64,000 nt of DNA from JACMLX01 sp031374935 (GCA_031374935.1 JANMHB010000077.1:44234-108233), one strand, 5' to 3'. Positions 54,258 to 63,939 are shown, counted from the stretch's first letter. A program made the numbers and translations. Notes: generated by a model not told the origin, from the sequence alone.

Positions 54258-57200
54258 CTACGGCTTACGCTTGCCCCACGTCGGACCTGGGGGCTCCTTC
54301 ATCAGGCGCACCGGGTTTTCCGCCAGCAGGCGCAACGCCTCCTGCACGGCGCGTTCGAGCTGCGGATCGCGACCCGCGATCACGTCGCGCGGGAAGTTCT
54401 CGACGTCGATGTCCGGGCCGACGCCGTCGTTCTCGACGGCCCACTTGCCGTCGCGATCGAAGAAGCCGAGTCGCGGGGCGACCAGGCCGCCGCCATCGAC
54501 GAAGGGCGCCTGATCCGAGGTCGCCACCAGTCCGCCCCACGTCCGTGTGCCGATCAGCGGTCCGATCTTGCGGCGCCGGAACATGTACGGCATCAGGTCA
54601 CCACCGGACCCCGCCATCTCGTTGATGATCATGACCTTCGGCCCCCAGATGCCCGCCGACGGGCTGGCGAACGGTGTGCGATCGCCGACCGGGTTGTTGA
54701 AGTAGCCATCGAAATCTCGACCGAGCAGCTCGATGATGTAGTCCGCCGCTGAGCCGCCACCGTTGTAGCGTTCGTCCACCACGGCGCCCTGCTTCTGTTG
54801 TTGCGCGAAGTAGTAGCGATTGAACTGTGTGTAGCCACCCTGTCCAGTGTTCGGCAGGTGGACGTACGCCAGCTTGCCGGCCGAGAGCGAGTCGACCATC
54901 CGGCGATTGTTCTCGACCCAGAATCGCGTGCGCAATCCCTGGTCGTTGCCAACGGGGACGACAGTGTAGCGACGAGCCCCCTCCATCGTGGGTCGCGAGT
55001 TCACGGTGAGGACGATCTGCCGATTGGCGGTGCCATCGAGGAGACGGAAGACGTTGTCGCCCGCGCGCAATTCCTCGCCGTTGACGGCCAGCAGGTATTC
55101 ACCGGCTCTGACGTCGATACCTGGTGCCGCAAGCGGCGCACGCAGATCGGGGTTCCAGCTTTCGGCATCGTAGATGCGGGTGAACTGGTACCGCCCGTTG
55201 GCAACGACCATGTCGGCGCCCAGCAGCCCGCCGGTGGCGGCGGGGACGTCGGGGAACTCACCGCCATTGACGTAGGAGTGTCCGATGGCGAGTTCACTCC
55301 CCATCCAGTCGAGGAGGTAATTCAGATCGGCGCGATGGGCAACGAATGGGACAAACTGCTTGTATTCCGCCACCACCTTCGGCCAGTCGGTGCCATGGAG
55401 GTTGGGCACGTAGAAGTAGTCGCGCACCTTGCGTCGTGCTTCTTCGAAGATCTGGGCGTACTCGAGCTTCGGGTCCCACCACATGCGCAACTGCGCCGTC
55501 AGGCGGCCACTGCTCGCGGCGGGGGCAGCAGGCGCGGCCGCATCGACGAGGAAGAGCGCGGCCTGCGCGCCACCGGTGCGATACAGGAGTTTCTTGCCAT
55601 CGGCGCTCACCGTGTAGGCCGCAACACCAGATGCGAACGGAATCGCCTTGCGGTCCTTCAGCGTGTAGCGATACAGCGGTCCACCCGGCGCGTTCTGTTC
55701 GGCGGGGCCGGACGCGTCGATGTTCTCCCAGAAGAACACCGTGCCCGAAGCGCCACTCTTCAGCAGCGCGTAGTCACGGCTGGCCACACCGGGCACGGCG
55801 AGAATGCGGCGGGCGATGCCGTCGACGTCAATCGTGACGGTCGGCGTGCGCACCGTCGCGACGGCCGGCGTCGGCAGCGCCGGCGCAGTGCGACGTCCCG
55901 GCTCGAAGACGGCGGGGACGGGTTCCGGTGCGACGGCTGGCTCGTCGTCGCTTTCGGGTGTGAACGGTGTCGGATCACCCGCCTTCAGCACGGCGACGTA
56001 GAGCGCGTTGGTGCGTGGCCGCTCGTACGAGGTCATGTCGAGCCACTGCGACCGCAGCGCGAAGTCAGTACTGGCGAGGAACCAGAGATACTTCCCGCTG
56101 GCATCCCAGGCAGGTGATGTGGCGTCAGCCAGGCCATCGGTCAGCTGCCGGCTCTCACCGGTTTCGACGTTGACGACCTGGATCACGTGGTAGTAGTTGG
56201 GCAGCCGTTTCGCGAACGCGATCCATCGGGAGTCGGGGCTCCAGACCGGATCCATGGTGCGCTGCGGCACCATGAACGGATCACCGTCGAACTTCTTCAC
56301 CGCGCCGCTGGCGACGTCCACCACCCAGAGCTTGAGCCCGACATCGGTGAACAGGATCCTGCGCGAGTCGGGCGACCAGGAGGGCGTGTACGGGAAGCTC
56401 ATGCCCGGCAACGTGATGGCGCGCGGCGTCCCCTGCCCATCCTGCGCCGCGATCATCAGCTGATACTCGCCGGAGGCATCGCTGAACCAGCTGATCGACC
56501 GGCCGTCGGGCGACCAGCCCGGCGCGCGCTCGGCGCTGCCGCTCGAGTGCGTGAGGTTCCGCACATCGCCCTTCTCGGCCGGAATGGTGAAGATCTCGCC
56601 GCGGGCTTCGACCAGAGCGCGACGTCCGGTGGGCGAGAGCGCCAGCGATGTGATTCGCGTGCTCACGTCCTTCCACTGCGGCATCATCCACGGAAAATCC
56701 CCGCGGACCGTGATCGACACCGGGGCGGCTCGCCCGGTCTGGGCGTCGAGCAGGTGCAGCCGACCGGCCTGTTCGAACACCACGGCGCCGGCGCCGGCGT
56801 CCATCGTCTTGACGTCGAAGTCGGTGAACCGGGTCAGCTGCGTGACGGCCTTCGACCGGCCATCGTACTTCCAGATGTTCTGCACCCCATCGCGATCCGA
56901 AATGAAGTACACATCGTTGCCGATCCAGGCCGGATCCAGTTCCTTGGAGTTGACCGGCCGTGGAATGGTATCGAGTGCATACGATTTGAGGTCGAGCACC
57001 CAGATCGGTTTGTTCTGGCCGCCGCGATAGTTGCGCCGCTCGTCATCCCACGAGCTGGCCATGCGATAGGCGATGTGCGTGTTGGCGGCGTTGATGTGCC
57101 CCTGAAAGGCGCGCGGCATCGGCATCGCTTCCTCGGCGCCGCCATCGAGGGCGATCGTCCAGAAGCGGAGTGTCGGCGACGGCGCACTCGATTGCCGGCC

Positions 57201-57575
57201 GCTGGCGAAGACAACGCGCCGACCGTCGGGTGTCCACCCGGTCACGCCATCGGCGCCCGGATGCCAGGTGAGCCGACGCGGTTCGCCGCCCTCGACCGGC
57301 ACGACGTAGACGTCGGCGTTGCCGGCATAGGTGCCGGTGAATGCGACCGTGCGGCCGTCCGGGGAGAGTTTCGGCTGCGCCGCCTGTCCCTGGAAGGCGG
57401 TCAATCGCCTCGCCTGTCCCCCGGCGCGGTCGACGATCCAGATGTTGCTGGCGTAGGCGAACGCAATGTGGCGTTCGCTGACGCTGGGCTGGCGCAACAG
57501 GAGCGTTTCCTGCGCAACGGCAGCGCCGGCAGCGGCGCTCACGGCGAAGGCCGCAAGAAGGGAGCGATGGAGCAT
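54258..57575 (-). CDS. Tricorn-type S41 serine protease, secreted
   Basis: A 1105-residue protease. Signal peptide (about 1-22, ending AAVAQ). Residues about 25-600 form beta-propeller repeats of the TolB/WD type (LSPDGRTVAFTGTY, WSPDSRRILFTD and similar). A C1-like helical part and a PDZ domain (about 760-860) follow. The S41 catalytic domain has EMAGSGGDLMPYMF with nucleophile S990. Tricorn homologues degrade peptides; this one is predicted to act outside the cytoplasm. ATG 57575 matches the signal peptide, and the longer open frame overlaps the divergent transporter region. Confidence 0.92.
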   Translation of the reverse strand: MLHRSLLAAFAVSAAAGAAVAQETLLLRQPSVSERHIAFAYASNIWIVDRAGGQARRLTAFQGQAAQPKLSPDGRTVAFTGTYAGNADVYVVPVEGGEPRRLTWHPGADGVTGWTPDGRRVVFASGRQSSAPSPTLRFWTIALDGGAEEAMPMPRAFQGHINAANTHIAYRMASSWDDERRNYRGGQNKPIWVLDLKSYALDTIPRPVNSKELDPAWIGNDVYFISDRDGVQNIWKYDGRSKAVTQLTRFTDFDVKTMDAGAGAVVFEQAGRLHLLDAQTGRAAPVSITVRGDFPWMMPQWKDVSTRITSLALSPTGRRALVEARGEIFTIPAEKGDVRNLTHSSGSAERAPGWSPDGRSISWFSDASGEYQLMIAAQDGQGTPRAITLPGMSFPYTPSWSPDSRRILFTDVGLKLWVVDVASGAVKKFDGDPFMVPQRTMDPVWSPDSRWIAFAKRLPNYYHVIQVVNVETGESRQLTDGLADATSPAWDASGKYLWFLASTDFALRSQWLDMTSYERPRTNALYVAVLKAGDPTPFTPESDDEPAVAPEPVPAVFEPGRRTAPALPTPAVATVRTPTVTIDVDGIARRILAVPGVASRDYALLKSGASGTVFFWENIDASGPAEQNAPGGPLYRYTLKDRKAIPFASGVAAYTVSADGKKLLYRTGGAQAALFLVDAAAPAAPAASSGRLTAQLRMWWDPKLEYAQIFEEARRKVRDYFYVPNLHGTDWPKVVAEYKQFVPFVAHRADLNYLLDWMGSELAIGHSYVNGGEFPDVPAATGGLLGADMVVANGRYQFTRIYDAESWNPDLRAPLAAPGIDVRAGEYLLAVNGEELRAGDNVFRLLDGTANRQIVLTVNSRPTMEGARRYTVVPVGNDQGLRTRFWVENNRRMVDSLSAGKLAYVHLPNTGQGGYTQFNRYYFAQQQKQGAVVDERYNGGGSAADYIIELLGRDFDGYFNNPVGDRTPFASPSAGIWGPKVMIINEMAGSGGDLMPYMFRRRKIGPLIGTRTWGGLVATSDQAPFVDGGGLVAPRLGFFDRDGKWAVENDGVGPDIDVENFPRDVIAGRDPQLERAVQEALRLLAENPVRLMKEPPGPTWGKRKP

Positions 57576-57772
57576 TGGCGGCAAGTCGTGTGGGAGGTGG
57601 GTCGGGGGGCGGGTGCCGGTGGAGTACGGCGCCCGGACAGAATGCGTTCGGGCACTGGCGCGCGCCATCGCCCCACCGGTCCGACCGACGGTCCCGCCGG
57701 TGGGCTTCGATCTGCGGGCAGAAGGCACTAGCCTGCAGTGATGCAACTGTCACCCGCTGCGCTCACCCTGTC

Positions 57773-59041
57773 GTGACCGACATCCAGCACACGCTGTCCA
57801 CCGGCGAGGCCTCAGTCCCAACGGTGACGGGTCGTCAGGCGGCGATGCCGTTCATCATGCTCACGGTGCTGATCGACATGGCCGCGATCGGCCTGATCGT
57901 GCCGGTGCTGCCGTCGATCGTCGGCACGTTCACTACGTCGCAGAGCGAGCAGGCGTGGTGGTACGGGGCCGTCAGTACAGCCTTCGGCTTTGCCAACTTC
58001 TTCGGCGCCCCGGTGATTGGTGCACTGTCGGATCGGTACGGTCGACGCCCGGTGCTGCTGATCGGCTTCTGCGGCCTCGCGCTGACGTTCTTCGCCACCG
58101 CGCTGGCAACTGCGCTCTGGATGCTGATCGTGGCGCGGCTGATCGGTGGTGCGATGCAGGCCAATGCGGCGGTGTGCAACGCCTACGTGGCAGACATCAC
58201 GCCCCCCGAGGATCGCGCCAAACGATTCGGCATGCTCGGCGCCATGTTCGGCGTGGGCTTCATCATCGGACCGGTGGCGGGGGGGCTGCTGGGCGCGATC
58301 GACCTGCGACTGCCGTTCTTCGTGGCTGGCGGCCTGGCGATACTCAATCTGCTCTACGGCTACTTCGTGCTGCCGGAATCGCTGCCGCCGGAGCGCCGGC
58401 GCCCGATCAACTGGCGCGGGACGAGTCCGTTCGCCTCGTTCGCAACGCTGACGAACCTCGGAAGCGTCGGCCCACTGATCGCGGTCGTGGCATTCAGCGT
58501 GCTTGCCCAATACGTGCTGTTCTCGTCGTGGGTGCTGTACACGACCTTCAAGTTCGGCTGGGGCCCACTGGAAAACGGGTGGTCGCTGGCGGCCGTCGGC
58601 GTGGCGTCGGTGATCGTGCAGGGGTTCCTGCTCGGTCGGATGCTGACGGCATTCAGCGCACCGCGTCTGGTGGTGTGGGGCCTGATCTCGGCCACGCTCG
58701 CGAACGTGCTGTATGGCCTCGCGAGTGACGGCTGGATGATGTACGCGATCGTGTTCATCAACGTGCTCGGATTCACGGTCGGCGCCTCGATCCAGAGCCT
58801 GATCTCGAGTGCGGCCAGCGCCAGCACGCAAGGGCAGACTCTCGGTGCGGTGGCCTCGCTCAACAGCCTGATGGCCGTGGTGGCCCCCATCTTCGGCGCG
58901 CCGCTGCTCGGCATGGTGTCGCACTATCCACGGGGCGACTGGCGGATCGGTGCGCCGTTCTATTTCTGTGCCGCACTGCAGGCGAGCGCCCTCGTTCTCG
59001 CATCACGGCACTTTCGTCGGCAGGAGCGCGCTGGCGCCTGA
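57773..59041 (+). CDS. TetA-like MFS efflux transporter
   Basis: A major-facilitator transporter with about 12 membrane helices. The loop 2-3 motif A is GALSDRYGRRPVLLIG. LIVARLIGGAMQANAAVCNAYVADITPPEDRAKRFGML covers helices 4 and 5 with the TetA-like VADITPPEDRAKRF. Substrate cannot be predicted. GTG 57773 gives 422 residues with a short cytoplasmic lead; ATG 57845, right before the first helix, is the alternative. It is transcribed divergently from the tricorn protease gene. Confidence 0.9.
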   Translation: MTDIQHTLSTGEASVPTVTGRQAAMPFIMLTVLIDMAAIGLIVPVLPSIVGTFTTSQSEQAWWYGAVSTAFGFANFFGAPVIGALSDRYGRRPVLLIGFCGLALTFFATALATALWMLIVARLIGGAMQANAAVCNAYVADITPPEDRAKRFGMLGAMFGVGFIIGPVAGGLLGAIDLRLPFFVAGGLAILNLLYGYFVLPESLPPERRRPINWRGTSPFASFATLTNLGSVGPLIAVVAFSVLAQYVLFSSWVLYTTFKFGWGPLENGWSLAAVGVASVIVQGFLLGRMLTAFSAPRLVVWGLISATLANVLYGLASDGWMMYAIVFINVLGFTVGASIQSLISSAASASTQGQTLGAVASLNSLMAVVAPIFGAPLLGMVSHYPRGDWRIGAPFYFCAALQASALVLASRHFRRQERAGA

Positions 59042-59077
59042 CGACACGCGCCATCAGTCACACCGCCGGAAGCGCGC

Positions 59078-59494
59078 TCAGCGCGCCGCGGTGGGACCGG
59101 TGAGCCAGCACATCGCATCATCCATTCCGCGGAAGACTTCGATCTCTTCCGGGGTATCGTCTCCGCGCAGGGCCTGAAACATGCGCGCGACGCCATACAG
59201 CACATCGGCGGGTGCGACGATCGCCACCCGCGTGCGGTATCCGTCGGAATCCCGCTGATCGTACATCGCGATGAGCCGGTGCAAGCCGGCACCCGTCACA
59301 CCCATGTGCGTCACGCCACGCAGGTCGATAAGATCATCGAGTGACGGGTCGTAGGCGGGTTCACTGACCAGCGCGGCATACGCATCAAAAAGCTCGCGAT
59401 CACCGACCCGTCCGGTGAAGGTCGCCACCCTGCGACGGGCGTCGGCGTTGATCGAGAACGTGATGCACGGGGTGCCGGTCGCGGTGGTATTCAC
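59078..59494 (-). CDS. Uncharacterised SpoIIAA/STAS-like protein
   Basis: A 138-residue protein without a recognised catalytic motif. It alternates strands and helices (ITFSINADARRRVATFTGRVGDRELFDAYAALV, then DLIDLRGVTHMGVTGAGLHRL), a pattern compatible with the SpoIIAA/STAS-like fold found in many uncharacterised bacterial proteins. It faces the transporter gene across 36 bases. The fold call is tentative. Confidence 0.6.
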   Translation of the reverse strand: MNTTATGTPCITFSINADARRRVATFTGRVGDRELFDAYAALVSEPAYDPSLDDLIDLRGVTHMGVTGAGLHRLIAMYDQRDSDGYRTRVAIVAPADVLYGVARMFQALRGDDTPEEIEVFRGMDDAMCWLTGPTAAR

Positions 59495-59564
59495 GCGATC
59501 ACACTAACGCCACCTAGTGAGACGAAGCAAGTCACGATTCTGCGCTGCGGATTCTTGGCGTCAG

Positions 59565-60005
59565 CTAATCAGCCACGTCACCTGCATGTCGCGGAATCGC
59601 GTGCGGCACTGCCATCATCGTCGCCTGCATCACGGCCACCAGGACGGCGTCCTGCGCGGTGACGGCCCAGACCTCGCCACTGCACACCGTCAGGGTGCGA
59701 CCGGCGCGGACGACGCGGCCGATCGCCTTGAGATACTCGCCAACCGCGGGTGCCAGCAGATTCAGCTTGAATTCCACGCTCACGATCTCGCGATCGGCGG
59801 GAGCCGCGGCGACCGCCGCCGCAGCGCACGCGCTGTCGACGATGGCGGTGACGGCGCCGGCGTGCATCGCCCCGGTGTGCTGCGTCAGCGCTGGTCTGCA
59901 GACGAGCCGGAGTTCAACCTCGCCAGCGGTGACACGCTGGAGGGTCACACCCAGCGTCGCCATGAACGGCTGACGCTCCAGCGCCGCGGCCACCTTGGCG
60001 TACAT
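59565..60005 (-). CDS. PaaI-type hotdog thioesterase
   Basis: A 146-residue hotdog-fold protein. TQHTGAMHAGAVTAIVDSACAAAA carries the HxGxxxxxxD-type active-site helix, with Asp in the position used by PaaI thioesterases. VSVEFKLNLLAPA and TVCSGEVWAV are the following strands. Likely hydrolyses acyl-CoA. Three bases separate its start from the beta-lactamase-fold gene's stop. Confidence 0.88.
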   Translation of the reverse strand: MYAKVAAALERQPFMATLGVTLQRVTAGEVELRLVCRPALTQHTGAMHAGAVTAIVDSACAAAAVAAAPADREIVSVEFKLNLLAPAVGEYLKAIGRVVRAGRTLTVCSGEVWAVTAQDAVLVAVMQATMMAVPHAIPRHAGDVAD

Positions 60006-60008
60006 CGA

Positions 60009-61253
60009 TCACCGTCCGGGAATGGCCGCCAGCAGCCGTTGAATGAAGCCGTCGATGGCAGCGTTGTTCTCGATCCACCGCACGACCGCCACCAGATCGT
60101 GTTCGGGATCGACGATGATCACATTGGTCCCGTTGCCGACGTGAATGAACACAGACGCCGGCGCCGAGGGCATGAACTTGCGGTCCGTGTTGAGAAACCA
60201 GTTCATGTAGCCGTAGGTCGGTTGCGCGGGCGTCGGCGTGGTGGCGAGTCGCACCCACTCCTCGGACAGCAGTTGCCGGTCCTTCCACTTGCCGCGCCGC
60301 AGCGTGAGGTAGCCGAAGCGCGCCATGTCGCGCGCATTGATGAACAGTCCACCGCCCCAGTGTCCGCCGCCCGACACCGACTGCACCGCCTGTCCGTCGA
60401 GCACCACCCACGACGTCTCGTAGCCGAGCCATTGCCAGGTGGTGGACGCGCCGATGGGATCCATGATGAATTCGCGGAGCACGCCGGGCAGCGGCCGGCG
60501 CCAGACCTGCAGGGCGGCCAGCGCCAACGCATTGACACGCACGTCGTTGTACTCGTACACGCTGCCGGGCCGCACGCGGGGACGTGTCCGCCATGTCTCC
60601 GGCGCGCCAGTGGGCCGGTCTGCCCACTCCGGCTTCCCCCACAACTCGCCCTCCCAATCGCTCACCTGGCGCAACAGGTGATCCCAGGTGATGGTGCGAT
60701 TGTGTGGCGTCGCGAAGAGATCACGCATCGTGACCGCGGTACTGGCCGGACCGCCCGGCAGCGTCGGCACCGGACCAACCGCGCGGAACACCGAATCGTG
60801 GACGCTCCGGATCAGGCGGCGATCATATGCGACGCCGACGACGGAAGACAGCAGGCTTTTCGTCACACTGTGCGTCATCTCGACGCGATCCGGCTCGCCC
60901 CATTCGGCCACGAGGAAGCCGTGGCGGAGAATGAGACCGGTGGCAGGTCCACGGTCGAGAAACGGGCCCACCGCACCGCCGTACGGTTCACGACCGAAGG
61001 TGCGGTAGTGATTCTCCTCCATGCTGCGCGGATTCTTCGACTCGGCGGCGATCGCGAATGCGATGGCTTCGGCGAGTCGGGAGGAATCCATGCCCACCTG
61101 CGATGCGGTCCGCCGCTCCCATGCAACGCCGGGCTCGGGGTAGTACACGCCTTTTTGCATCGCTGGCGCTCGCTGCGACAGCGCCGGCGGAGCGAACAGC
61201 GTTGCAGCACCACACCATGCCAGCAGAAGCGCAGCGCGGTGCTGCGCCATCAT
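60009..61253 (-). CDS. Secreted serine hydrolase of the beta-lactamase/PBP4* family
   Basis: A 414-residue class-C-like hydrolase. Signal peptide about 1-27 (ending ALSQR). Catalytic S129-V-T-K132 is in HSVTKSLLSS, and a YN pair (YEYNDVRVNALAL) lies at the second motif. The family includes esterases, D-aminopeptidases and carboxypeptidases as well as beta-lactamases, so the substrate is open. It overlaps the small upstream gene by 4 bases and precedes a thioesterase. Confidence 0.88.
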   Translation of the reverse strand: MMAQHRAALLLAWCGAATLFAPPALSQRAPAMQKGVYYPEPGVAWERRTASQVGMDSSRLAEAIAFAIAAESKNPRSMEENHYRTFGREPYGGAVGPFLDRGPATGLILRHGFLVAEWGEPDRVEMTHSVTKSLLSSVVGVAYDRRLIRSVHDSVFRAVGPVPTLPGGPASTAVTMRDLFATPHNRTITWDHLLRQVSDWEGELWGKPEWADRPTGAPETWRTRPRVRPGSVYEYNDVRVNALALAALQVWRRPLPGVLREFIMDPIGASTTWQWLGYETSWVVLDGQAVQSVSGGGHWGGGLFINARDMARFGYLTLRRGKWKDRQLLSEEWVRLATTPTPAQPTYGYMNWFLNTDRKFMPSAPASVFIHVGNGTNVIIVDPEHDLVAVVRWIENNAAIDGFIQRLLAAIPGR

Positions 61254-61444
61254 GCGGGGTCGCCGTCGCTGACCGCAGGGCTCTCTCCGTCGGCCGCGGC
61301 AGCATCGCCGTCGACCGGCTCGCCGTCCTCGGACGTGCCGTTGCGCTTGCGGGCGAGGCGCTCGTCGCGCTTGGCATCCTTCTTCTGCTTCCGATCCAGT
61401 TCCTTGCGACGCTTCTCAAAATCGTAATTCGGCTTCTTCGCCAA
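61250..61444 (-). CDS. Small Lys/Arg-rich protein with TTG start (64 aa)
   Basis: A 64-residue protein starting LAKKPNYDFEKRRKELDRKQ, a widely distributed uncharacterised short family. The basic first half (about residues 2-35) is probably helical; the second half is acidic and Ala-rich. TTG 61444 has GGGGAGG eight bases upstream and starts exactly at the family's beginning; longer frames to 61510 add unrelated residues. It overlaps the hydrolase start (ATGA). Function unknown; nucleic-acid binding is possible from charge. Confidence 0.75.
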   Translation of the reverse strand: MAKKPNYDFEKRRKELDRKQKKDAKRDERLARKRNGTSEDGEPVDGDAAAADGESPAVSDGDPA

Positions 61445-61636
61445 CCGCGTATCCTCCCCACTTCGGTGATGCGGCCGGGTGGCATCGCGGCAGCTGGGCG
61501 CACCGTGCATGCCGTGCGCGTCGAGCTGACAAGATACAGTGGCGCCAACCCCCTGCGTCCGTTGAGCGGGCGGGACGCTCCCGCGCCAGCCGGATGGTCC
61601 TCGCGCCGCGAGTGCCCCACACGGTGCCGCGAGTCT

Positions 61637-62665
61637 CTACGGGCGCTGTGGCAGGCGCGCGAGGGCCCGCTTCTGACGCGCCCCATCCTCTGCCTCGGCG
61701 CGTTCCTGTGCGTCGAGCAGCATCCGGACATCGGGGTAGGCGCGCATCTGATCGCCGTGACGAGGCACGGTGCGCTCGTCGAGGCCATCGAGAAGCCGCA
61801 GTGCGAGATCGGTACAGCTGCGGCGCGCGGTCTCGTAGAGCCAGCCGCCCAGTTCCACCGTCGCGAAGCGTGGCGCGCCGACGTAGCCGGGCCAATCAGG
61901 TCGACTGGCGGCCCTGCCCCATTCGCTGGCCCCCTTGGCGGCAACGTCGGCCGCCCGCCGTACGGCGCCGGAGTCGACCAGGTCCGGCCTGACCCACCAG
62001 ATCCGGGCGGTTTCGGTCAGGCCACCATGCGGCGAGTCGGCATCGGCCGTCATCGCGCTGGCGCTGAGCATCGTCATGGGTGGCGGCTCGAGGCCATCGA
62101 CGTGACACCCGCGTCGACCGAGCAGGTGTACCATGAAGCCACGATAGCTCGAGCCGAAGAGGTCACCCGCCAGATCGAGCGCCCGGTCGTGATTGGCGTC
62201 GGCGTGACCGTTGACCACGAAGATCTGCCGGAACCCCTGCTGGCCCAGATTCTCACCCAGATCGGTGAAGACGGCCTGCACGGTGGCAGCTCGAACCGAC
62301 AGCGTACCGCCGAATCCCGTGCGACCCGACCGGCGGTCAAAGGCACCGCTGCCGAGTGGGATCGTCGGCACCATCACCACGGTCCATCCCGGCCGCTCGA
62401 CGATCGCCGCGGCGAGATCGGCCGCGAGCCGCTCATTCTGCATCACGTCCGCGCCGTTCGGGAGCAACGTGCCATGCGCTTCGATGATACCGGCGGGGAT
62501 GAGCACGACCGTTCGCGCGCGGTCGAGACGTGCGACCTGTGCTGACGTGAGGTCCAGCCATCGGAGAACCGCCTGCGCCTGCGCGCGTGACGACGCAGCG
62601 AGTGTGATCAGCAGTGCAAACGGGAGCGCGAGGACGGAGAGCGACAGGTCGATGCGACGGCGCAT
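61637..62665 (-). CDS. Secreted creatininase-fold hydrolase
   Basis: A 342-residue creatininase-family protein. A signal peptide (about 1-31, ending AQAQA) is unusual for this mainly cytoplasmic amidohydrolase family. Metal ligands fit: E62 and H64 in IIEAHG, D73 in NGADV, His in VNGHADANH and a later E in HGGLTETARIWW. Substrate unknown; members cleave creatinine, formamides and mycofactocin precursors. It lies 192 bases upstream of the small basic protein, a gap in which I see no gene. Confidence 0.85.
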   Translation of the reverse strand: MRRRIDLSLSVLALPFALLITLAASSRAQAQAVLRWLDLTSAQVARLDRARTVVLIPAGIIEAHGTLLPNGADVMQNERLAADLAAAIVERPGWTVVMVPTIPLGSGAFDRRSGRTGFGGTLSVRAATVQAVFTDLGENLGQQGFRQIFVVNGHADANHDRALDLAGDLFGSSYRGFMVHLLGRRGCHVDGLEPPPMTMLSASAMTADADSPHGGLTETARIWWVRPDLVDSGAVRRAADVAAKGASEWGRAASRPDWPGYVGAPRFATVELGGWLYETARRSCTDLALRLLDGLDERTVPRHGDQMRAYPDVRMLLDAQERAEAEDGARQKRALARLPQRP

Positions 62666-62746
62666 GGAGCGGGGTCTCGGGTTCGTGGCTGCGAAGAAAA
62701 ATCACCACGACCTCACGACGACCGACGGCGCCGACGGGCACAGTCG

Positions 62747-63004
62747 TCAGTGGCCGTCTGGCGTTGGCGCCTGGCGCGCGCGAACGCGGAGCAGTTCACC
62801 GTACATCCGTTCGACCTTCTGCCGTGCCCACGGTGTGCGCCGGAGGAACTTGAGGCTCGACGCGATGCTGGGATCGGTGGTGAAGCATCGAATCTCGATC
62901 TTCTGGCCCATGGCATTCCAGCCATAGTGCGCGACCAGTTCCGTCAGGATGCGCTCGAGCGTGATGCCGTGCATCGGGTTGGACTGTTCGTGTGCTGGTG
63001 GCAT
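62747..63004 (-). CDS. VF530-family small protein (DUF2132)
   Basis: An 85-residue protein that begins HGITLERILTELVAHYGWNAMGQKIEIRCF and continues with PSIASSLKFLRRTPWARQKVE. These blocks match the VF530/DUF2132 family of small conserved proteins, once described as DNA-binding by structure. The ATG could be 63004 or the one ten codons later (63004-30=62974). Function unknown. Confidence 0.85.
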   Translation of the reverse strand: MPPAHEQSNPMHGITLERILTELVAHYGWNAMGQKIEIRCFTTDPSIASSLKFLRRTPWARQKVERMYGELLRVRARQAPTPDGH

Positions 63005-63308
63005 GCGTGGTGACGAGATTGGGACCGGCGGTCAGCGCGTGCGAGCGGGAATGGATGAGAAAGATGGTGCACTGGCCGTGCCGATGGGTCACGACCGCGC
63101 CGGTATCGCGCCGGCGGAGGCACGAACCATGCACGTCTGCCCTCTGCAGTCGCCCGGTCGCCGTGACCGGCGGCGGCATTGCTCGTCGTGGAGAGATAGC
63201 GGATTGCAGCGATGAATCGCTCCGCCGCACTTCCGGACGTGACGCCGCCCGACCTCTCGTGCGACCACCCGTCATTGCATCGGCCATTCCGACGAAGGAA
63301 GGACACAC
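63005..63308. other. Divergent intergenic region, no gene seen
   Basis: About 300 bases between divergent genes. It must hold promoters for the VF530 gene and the CHRD gene, but no strong -35/-10 pair stands out. A short palindrome (GCGATGAATCGC near 63210-63221) is visible. No RNA gene recognised. Confidence 0.4.
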
Positions 63309-63824
63309 ATGCTCCGTTCGCGATCGACTCTCCCAACCCTTGCGCTGTTGACCCTGGCCGGCGGCTGCGGCAGCGCGGGCGGCGATGAGACCACCGGCCC
63401 GGCCGCCGATCGGTTTTCGGCGACACTGGCCGGATCCAGTGTCGTGCCCGCGGTGACCACCACCAACACGGGGTCCGTGACATTCTCGTCGGTACCGGGA
63501 GACTCGATCCTGAAGTTCGAGTTGTCGGTCGGCAACATGGCCGGCATCACGCAGGCGCATCTGCATACGGCGGCGGCTGGAGCCAACGGGAACGTGCTCG
63601 CATGGTTGCTGCCCGTGAACGGCAACTCGGCGCAGGCAGGCAGCGTTGCGTTGAGCGGCGTCATCAGCGTGGGCGACATCGCTCCCTCCTGGATCCGCGG
63701 TACGCCGCGGCTGTCGCTCGATTCGATCAAGACGCTGATCACGGCGGGGCGCGTCTACGTGGACCTGCACTCGACCACGTTCACCAACGGGGAACTGCGC
63801 GGTCAGGTCGCCAAGCTGCCGTGA
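63309..63824 (+). CDS. CHRD-domain lipoprotein
   Basis: A 171-residue protein. The N-terminus has a hydrophobic stretch ending LTLAGGC with Cys20, a lipobox-like site that would give a lipoprotein. The rest is a CHRD domain: RFSATLAGSSVVPAV, then ITQAHLHTAAAGANGNVLAW and YVDLHSTTFTNGELRGQV at the end. CHRD domains are beta-rich and extracellular; their role in bacteria is unknown. GGAAGG lies six bases before the ATG. Confidence 0.9.
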   Translation: MLRSRSTLPTLALLTLAGGCGSAGGDETTGPAADRFSATLAGSSVVPAVTTTNTGSVTFSSVPGDSILKFELSVGNMAGITQAHLHTAAAGANGNVLAWLLPVNGNSAQAGSVALSGVISVGDIAPSWIRGTPRLSLDSIKTLITAGRVYVDLHSTTFTNGELRGQVAKLP

Positions 63825-63911
63825 CACGCTGCCGCTGGCCGGGGCGACGCGCTCCCGGCCGGCGGCATCGGCCGCTCGCCCGACACTTGCAGCAGCACCA
63901 CGACAGAAGTG

Positions 63912-63939
63912 GGGGGGGCCGCCCGAAGCGGGCCCCCCC
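63912..63939. other. G/C-rich hairpin near window end
   Basis: G run 63912-63918 and C run 63934-63939 can pair around an inner 5-bp stem (63921-63925 with 63929-63933) with a two-base bulge. It could end the CHRD gene's transcript, but no T tract follows and the surrounding bases are homopolymer-rich, so the sequence itself may be unreliable here. Confidence 0.3.

Noticed and set aside
59071..59085. Short palindrome GCGCGCTCAGCGCGC near convergent stops
   Set aside because: Only 6 bp of stem with a minimal loop; such patterns are frequent in this GC-rich sequence.
61058..62545. A 495-codon plus-strand frame across the hydrolase, small gene and creatininase genes
   Set aside because: It spans three supported minus-strand genes and their gap and has no domain pattern.
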